DNA of 64,000 nt from Loxodes magnus. Lineage: Eukaryota; Ciliophora; Karyorelictea; Loxodida; Loxodidae. Numbering within the stretch: the first letter of the stretch is position 1; every line of letters starts with the position of its first letter. Both the position numbers and the translations under genes were made by a program. A model generated the notes under the pieces. The model was not told where the DNA came from and searched no databases. It saw only the letters and a program-made list of their open reading frames with translations. Below are positions 58,518 through 64,000 of this stretch, piece after piece. Location: assembly GCA_946699065.1 (NCBI GenBank), contig CAMPDV010000204.1:248001-312000 (forward strand), read 5' to 3'.

Positions 58518-60197
58518 TCAAATACTTTTACTCTCCCACTACAGATTCTTCACATTAAATATTGATAATTACGAATTTTAATCGTAAAAATAAATTTTGT
58601 CTTTTATACTAAGTGGAATGGTATCGACATAGGCTTTTTAGTATCTTTATCCTACTTAAGTTAATTTTCCATTTTCTAAAACGTTTATTTATGATAACTA
58701 ACTTTAATCATCAAAAATATAAATTTACTTATTAACAACAACTGAAAGAGTGTAAGAAGGTTAAGGTAGTTAAATTTATGATTTAATTCACTTATCTTTA
58801 TTTATTTAATAATACCATATACTTTACAAGTAATTGGATCCATTAAATCCACCAAAGTTATATAAAACATTATTTAGTACTACTGAACTACTATAATATA
58901 AAAACTCAGGTATATCAGCTATTTTTTAAGATTTTAAAGTTTTCAAATTAAACACTTCACAATCCTTTAAATTTTAAGTATTCTTACCAGAAATTATGAA
59001 TAGTTAATTTTTTTATTTATCAAATGCTTAACTGTGGAACTATCTTGATGTAATCATTTAATGTTCTTAAACTTTGTCATTCTAGATTACTGTTAATCTG
59101 TTACTTGCCTAAATAATATTCTACTAATGATATGAATTATACATATTATTCGTATTATTTAAATTTCCTCCTGTAATAATTAAAGTATCATCAACAATTT
59201 ATGATGCTCTAAATTAGTTTTAGAAACTTTAAGTTTTCACTTATATTCTTTCAGAAGTTCCTTTTTCTACATTATACTTAATCAAACTACTTTAATTTTA
59301 AACTGCAAATAAAAGAGTTTTAAACTCACTTCAGTTTCTATTATGGAGTATATTTTGTAAATCTTTGTGCAACTGCTAAACATCTAATTAAAAATTTATT
59401 TGTAACTTATTATATAACTCAAATTTAATATCGTTAATCTAATATAACTATTTTTCTTATATTTAATCTTCTCCTCATTTTAGAATATCTTATAGTCTTT
59501 ACTAAAACTCTATTATTTCTAAAGGATTATTGGAAAGCTATACATTTTTTTCTCTTATTTTTTATTAAATTTCTTATCAGTTCTAGCATCATTTATCTAT
59601 CTCTTCTAATAGCTCATCAGTTAGTTCTTAATGTTCCTATTAATAAAAGTTTCTTTTATTGTTTATCAGTTCAATAGCTTATTCTGCTTCTTATTAAATA
59701 TACTATTTAAATTCCTAATCTTTTGCTATGATTTATTATCTTATTTACTAAATCTTTTAGCAGTTACTCTGGATTATATTCTATTTCGCTATTATACTTT
59801 AAATGGATTAACGAATTTAATTTTTAACTTCTTGCTAAATTTCAAAGATTTCTTTTATTTTATGATCTGTATGAAGATTAGTTTCAATGCATTTCTAGCA
59901 TAAAAGTTAAGAATCATCAAAACAGTAGCAACTTATCTACCTTGAATGAATTTTGCAATTGTTTGATGTGCTTTATTTCATTCTATTTATAAGATCATTA
60001 TTAGCTTCAAGATCAAAAGGATCATCCAAAGTTTACTGTCCACAATTTTGTACCACACAAGTAATTTTCTATTATTTTTAAAACTGCTCATAGCAGCATT
60101 TTTTGCATAAGTCATGTCTACATTGAAGAATTTGAGGTTAATTCGCCTTTAAGTTGAACTGAGTATTGCACCTAGGACAGTTAAAATTAGACTACAT
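58518..60197 (-). CDS. Kelch K5: RING/B-box/coiled-coil/Kelch protein
   Basis: 559 aa, ATG to TGA in one frame. N-terminus M-Q-S-N-F-N-C-P-R-C. All RING and B-box ligands are present. The Kelch Trp (residue 470) is TGA (58788-58790). It ends NLQWESKSI then TGA at 58518-58520, the family stop position. It is the most diverged of the minus-strand copies, with a longer, Asn-rich Kelch region, yet frame, ligands and stop are kept, which suggests selection. The upstream CGCTCAAAG motif was not found. A + strand frame at 59631-59903 is a shadow. Confidence 0.82.
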
Positions 60198-60620
60198 TAT
60201 TAGCTTTTTATTTTTTTTATTTTTAATCAAAAATTCTCTAATAATCATATAATTTTTCTTTTTTTTAGTAGAATAAAATTAGAACAAAAATCGGTCAAAA
60301 ATATAGATAACTTTGATAGATCTTAAATATATAATTTTTTTTATATATGTATCAGTCCTAAAAAAATATAACCTACGCTAGAAAATAATATCTTTGTAAG
60401 ACTCAGCAGGTATTAAATATTCGTGGCTGAAAATATTGAAACGAAAAAAAAAGAAAATTTAGGCTTTTTTAAATTTTTAAAGAATCACAAAAGTCGCTTC
60501 GATTAGAATGGAAATTGTTTAAGAAAAATAAATATAAAATCGAAAATTTATGAGATTTAAAATCTATATGAGCTAAATTTTAAAAGTAATGTAATCTATT
60601 TAGTGATCTTTGCATTTCTC
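60198..60620. other. A+T-rich 5' flank of K5
   Basis: No similarity to the K1/K2 flank was seen and no motif was recognised. Confidence 0.35.
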
Positions 60621-60639
60621 CTGAAATAATTTATAAATA

Positions 60640-61620
60640 GATAAGCTTGAATCCAGTAAAGTTTTACAAACTGGTAGTGATAGAAAAATTTTTCATGAAA
60701 GAAGATATTTAAAAAATGAAAAAAATTGTTTTGAAAATGGCTCAAACTTATAAGCATATTGATAGTAAACAAGTAGCCAACAGGAAAAATTTAAAAATTA
60801 GAAAGAACATCACTAAATAATAAGGAATGTAAAGCGTCTAACTTCTTTTAATAGATGATAAGCGCTGAAGAAAAATTAAGAAGTGAGAAGTTAACAAAGC
60901 TCTCAACTCCTCCACTAAAATTGAAAAATGAGATCACTAAATTGAAACTTTGTAAGTAATAAATAAAAAATATACGAAGAAGTATAAAGTATGATATTTC
61001 AATAAATCCTAATACTTTTGATTTAGATAGTATTGGATATACTATTAATAGATGATACAGTTAATATATCAACTTTAAAAAAATCTGAAGAGGATTAAAT
61101 TCATAGAAAGAAGAAATATTTGAAATAAGTCAGAACTTCATTGAGCATGCAGATGATGATGAAATCCATATGTTAGACCTAAGAGCTAAAGTCAGAGTCT
61201 ATGATCGAATGACAGGGTTAGAAGATGATTCTTGAATAATGAGAGAGCAAGATGAGAAAAATCGAGTTCAATTAGATTCAAGACTCCAATAAATTGAAGA
61301 AAATTTATAGAATACTTCAAAAGGAGCCCCATAGAAATAGAAAGTCAAGAAAGAACGCTTTAAAGATCAAGAAAAAGTTACTGCATTTGCACTTGACATT
61401 TGTGACGGAAATATCCATAATAGAATTAAATAAGAATAAAAATCTGGAAAAATGTTAACTGTTAGCAATTAAAGCAAAGAACGATGAAATTCTTCCAATT
61501 AAAAAACGGGAAAATTAGAAAGAAAAAGCAAATTCTTAAATCTGAAAATAAGAATGAGAGAATTCAAGGGAAAAAAAGATAGAACATACAGGAATGGAGA
61601 TTTTATACATTTAAAATTTC
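60640..61620 (+). pseudogene. Orphan acidic coding relic
   Basis: Purine-rich + strand. From about 61130 one frame reads as a charged, coding-like protein: NFIEHADDDEIHMLDLRAK, VYDRMTGLEDDSWIM (Trp as TGA), QLDSRLQQIEENLQN and VKKERFKDQEKVTAF. The amino-acid composition is far less A+T-driven than chance. I do not recognise the family. Part may be a coiled coil, so an ORF1-like origin is possible. Confidence 0.4.
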
Positions 61621-61719
61621 AATTAAGCCGAAGGACAAATCGTTACTTTAATAATTAATAATAATTCTGCTTTACTATTTCGAAATGTTTCTAGTCTTTT
61701 AATGCTTCAAAATAAATTA

Positions 61720-62040
61720 TTAAAATAATTTCCTTAGATTAAATCTGTTTATAATCACCACATTTGAGTATCTTTTAATTACTTTTTCTAAGAAAAAATA
61801 ATCATCTACTTCATTTTTTTCAAGTTTCGTCATTTATCTCCCCAGTTCTTCTTCTTGATTCTCCCATAAAACTGATATTTCGAGTTCTAGTTACTTAAAA
61901 TTTACATTTTCTTAGGAATAATTCTTGTTTCTTTTATGCATTTTAGAATACTTATCCTTCTCACTGATAATTCAATTTTCTTTTGTCATAGATCTCACTT
62001 CCATTTTACAATTGATTTTTTGGCTTTCATCCATTTGATA
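61720..62040 (-). pseudogene. Small coiled-coil relic on minus strand
   Basis: From ATG near 62035 it reads MDESQKINCKMEVRSM, then KQLELEISVLWENQEEELG and KLEKNEVDDYFFLEKV: helical and heptad-like, similar in style to the ORF1 coiled coils. No knuckle follows. A short truncated copy or an unknown small protein. Confidence 0.35.
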
Positions 62041-62244
62041 AAAAATGAAAGCAGATTTTTGAATTTATAGAGTAGAATTTGAGTGGATCAAGATAAAGAA
62101 AAAAATTGTTTTCTCCTTTAAAATTTGAGAAAGACTGTTAAAAAACCATTGCATAATAAAATAAAGTACCTAATCATACCTTTTAAAACAATAGAAGGTA
62201 TCTGAAAAATATTATATTCAATAAAGAATTTGACTTCAATTTTT

Positions 62245-62370
62245 CTTATTGCAACCTCATCTTCCCAGAATAATTAAATAGGTACGTAGCCACTCGAAAC
62301 GATCCAAAGGGCTCAATAACCAAAATAATTGTTGGAGTTTGACTCCTTGTAACATTCCCCTTCAAAGCCT
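62245..62370 (-). repeat. Interspersed repeat family F, copy 2 (partial)
   Basis: Reverse complement matches 33118-33235. G+C-richer than its neighbours and truncated on one side. Confidence 0.5.
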
Positions 62371-62584
62371 TATTTAATTAAATAAATTTAATCAAAAATA
62401 CACTTTTTCTTTTAATTTATTATTTCACATTAGTCTTGGATTTTTCTAAACAGAAAGCCAAACTTCTCTATTAGCTCTAATTATATCTAATAGCTTATAT
62501 TAACAATTTACTTATATTTATGCTTTTTTGTACTACCGAAATAAGAAAATTCTACTTAAAAAGCACTGAAAATTTACAAAATTT

Positions 62585-62905
62585 TAAGTTTCACTTGAAG
62601 TTTTTCTGAACTTCCTTTATCAACATTATATCTTACTATACTATTTTTATTCTCTTAGTTTATTTACATTTCTTATCAATTCTAACATCTTTTATCTATC
62701 TCTCTTAATAACTCACCAATTAGCTCTTAATGTTCTTAATAATAAAAATTTCTTTTATTTTTTAACCAAACAATAGCAAGTGATTTACCTTTAATGAAAT
62801 ATGCAATTGCTTGATTGTATTTTACTTCATTCTATTTCTTAGACCATTATTAACTTCAAGATCTATAAGATCATCCAAAGAGTTATTTTACAATTTTAAA
62901 TAAAT
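62585..62905 (-). pseudogene. Kelch K6: internally deleted Kelch-family fragment
   Basis: Three pieces of the Kelch-family coding sequence in correct order on the minus strand: the RING to B-box linker (DDLIDLEVNNGLRNRMKQ), the coiled-coil part with the R-C-Q-N-W region, and a short piece before the Kelch repeats. Compared with K1, roughly residues 94-178 and 215-300 are missing, and both ends are absent. Frames are broken. Clear pseudogene. Confidence 0.75.
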
Positions 62906-63650
62906 AAATCGATATTCCAGGAAAAATAATTTTCAAAATCGAAGATTTATATTACTTTACGAATTTTAGGAATGAAGCTTCAATGTAATTTTTCTAATTT
63001 ATAAAATTTCCCAGAAAAATAAATTGATGAAATTAAGTTTATAGGCTTGAAGGAGAACTTCATAGTTAACTTTCGCTTGATCCTGCTCTCTCTTAATCTA
63101 AAAGATTGAGTAGAACTTCGTTAGTCCACTATCCTTATCTCCTTCCCAAAATCCAATTTTCACTCACGTTTTTTCTTCAATTGTTACTCTCTTTATAATT
63201 CCTTGAAACATAGAACTACTTACTATATATCAATCCTGTTCTTGTTGGTCAAAAGCGGAAAAGTTCTTCTAGAACTTACTTCTTATTTATTCTTTCAATT
63301 TCTATATTCTTTCAGCATTTTTTTCATTGATAGTTCTTCTAACATATATAGCTCTGAATCTTTCTTTGATAGGATTTCTTCCTTTTTGTATCTTATTATT
63401 AATGCTCAATTTAAATTTCCATTTGGATACTTACTTACTAATCTTATGATTATTTAATTACTACTTGCTATTATTCTTACTTTTCTTAAAATAGCTTTAT
63501 TTGATATAAGAATTAAGAAAATTGAAATTAAAACATTTACAGTATTTGTGCTTCTACCAAGTTTACCATTTCATTACTATTTATTATTATGTCTTTTTAA
63601 TATCATCCTCCAGCATCTGAATATCTCAATCTATTCTTTACAATATTTAA
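62906..63650. other. T-rich sequence
   Basis: 63000-63600 is T/C-rich, so minus sense coding is possible, but no motif could be read. The + strand frame at 63203-63457 is a compositional artefact. Confidence 0.3.
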
Positions 63651-63654
63651 TTTA

Positions 63655-64000
63655 AATAGGGAAGAGTTAATCCTCACATTTATTGAAACTCTATTTTCAG
63701 AACAACCTTCTGTGCCGAAGGACTAAATTTTCGCTGTGTTTAAACTTCGATTTTCAAGACGCTGCAGGAGGCTAGAATAACTTCAGTAATCAAACATCAT
63801 GCTTTAGTCTTAAAGCTTTGTATTGCTGGACGTAAAGAATTTCTCAGTTAGATTGCCGACTCATACTTAGTGATTACTTATTCTTTGCTGAACATATTGA
63901 GCAAAGAATTCTTGAATAACTTAACTCATATTGCCAGGAATTTCTTCAGGAGTCAAGACGAAAGAACTGGAGACATTGAGTAATGGATGTTGAAAGATGC
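63655..64000 (+). mobile_element. SINE-like family A, copy 7, chimeric and cut by the window end
   Basis: Head AATAGGGAAGAGTTAATCCTC and a 3' portion ACTGGAGACATTGAGTAATG that matches the centre of family A, reaching the window edge. The segment between (about 63700-63930) does not match other copies, so this copy is a chimera or carries an insertion. Confidence 0.55.

Noticed and set aside
59631-59903. 90-aa plus-strand open frame
   Set aside because: Antisense to the coiled-coil part of Kelch gene K5; the Leu/Phe/Tyr-rich product is a shadow.
1-64000. CRISPR arrays, bacterial operons, plasmid origins
   Set aside because: No regularly spaced short repeats, no ribosome binding sites, no bacterial gene. 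The content is eukaryotic retroelements.
1-64000. Telomeric repeats (C4A2, C4A4 types)
   Set aside because: No tandem run of such units was seen at either edge or internally.

Overview
The window is about three-quarters A+T and looks like a transposon-rich stretch of a ciliate genome. The key clue is the genetic code. In five related RING/B-box/Kelch genes, TAA and TAG sit in frame as Gln dozens of times. TGA also occurs in frame, at positions where a sister copy has TGG or where the family requires Trp: the Kelch Trp, the LINE motif N-W-R-x-I-S-L, and a Trp beside the CCHC zinc knuckle. Yet four of the five copies also end at a TGA at the same place. All three stop codons are therefore sense, and TGA can also terminate. 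That is the ambiguous code known from karyorelict ciliates and, in a related form, from Condylostoma. I cannot name the species. Because of this code an open frame proves little, so calls rest on motifs, frame conservation between copies, and coding-strand purine bias.

Layout: 0-6 kb, a family-D repeat and a decayed LINE (endonuclease plus reverse transcriptase) on +. 6.2-9.1 kb, Kelch gene K1 (-) with a SINE-like element, duplicated at 20.9-23.9 kb (K2). 9.5-14.6 kb, a second LINE, partly duplicated at 34.2-36.8 kb and present as an internally deleted form at 39.7-41.0 kb. 14.9-17.7 kb and 24.9-27.3 kb, a duplicated block with a minus-strand LINE and a family-A SINE. 28.35-30.28 kb, Kelch gene K3 (+). 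33.5-34.2 kb, a LINE C-terminus. 42.9-46.3 kb, ORF1-like and orphan coding relics. 47.1-48.7 kb, K4 (-). 50.3-51.2 kb, another ORF1 relic. 51.6-53.2 kb, nested SINEs. 53.4-57.4 kb, several ORF1-like genes with coiled coil and zinc knuckle. 58.5-60.2 kb, K5 (-). 62.6-62.9 kb, a Kelch fragment K6. The rest is A+T-rich sequence with no recognised gene.

No tRNA, rRNA or housekeeping gene was recognised. The best candidates for functional genes are the Kelch copies, which keep frame, zinc ligands and stop. Almost everything else is retrotransposon debris: LINEs, gag-like ORF1s with CCHC knuckles, and at least seven short interspersed families, three of which share one 3' hairpin. Family letters (A, B, C...), K numbers and L/G names are labels made up for this report.
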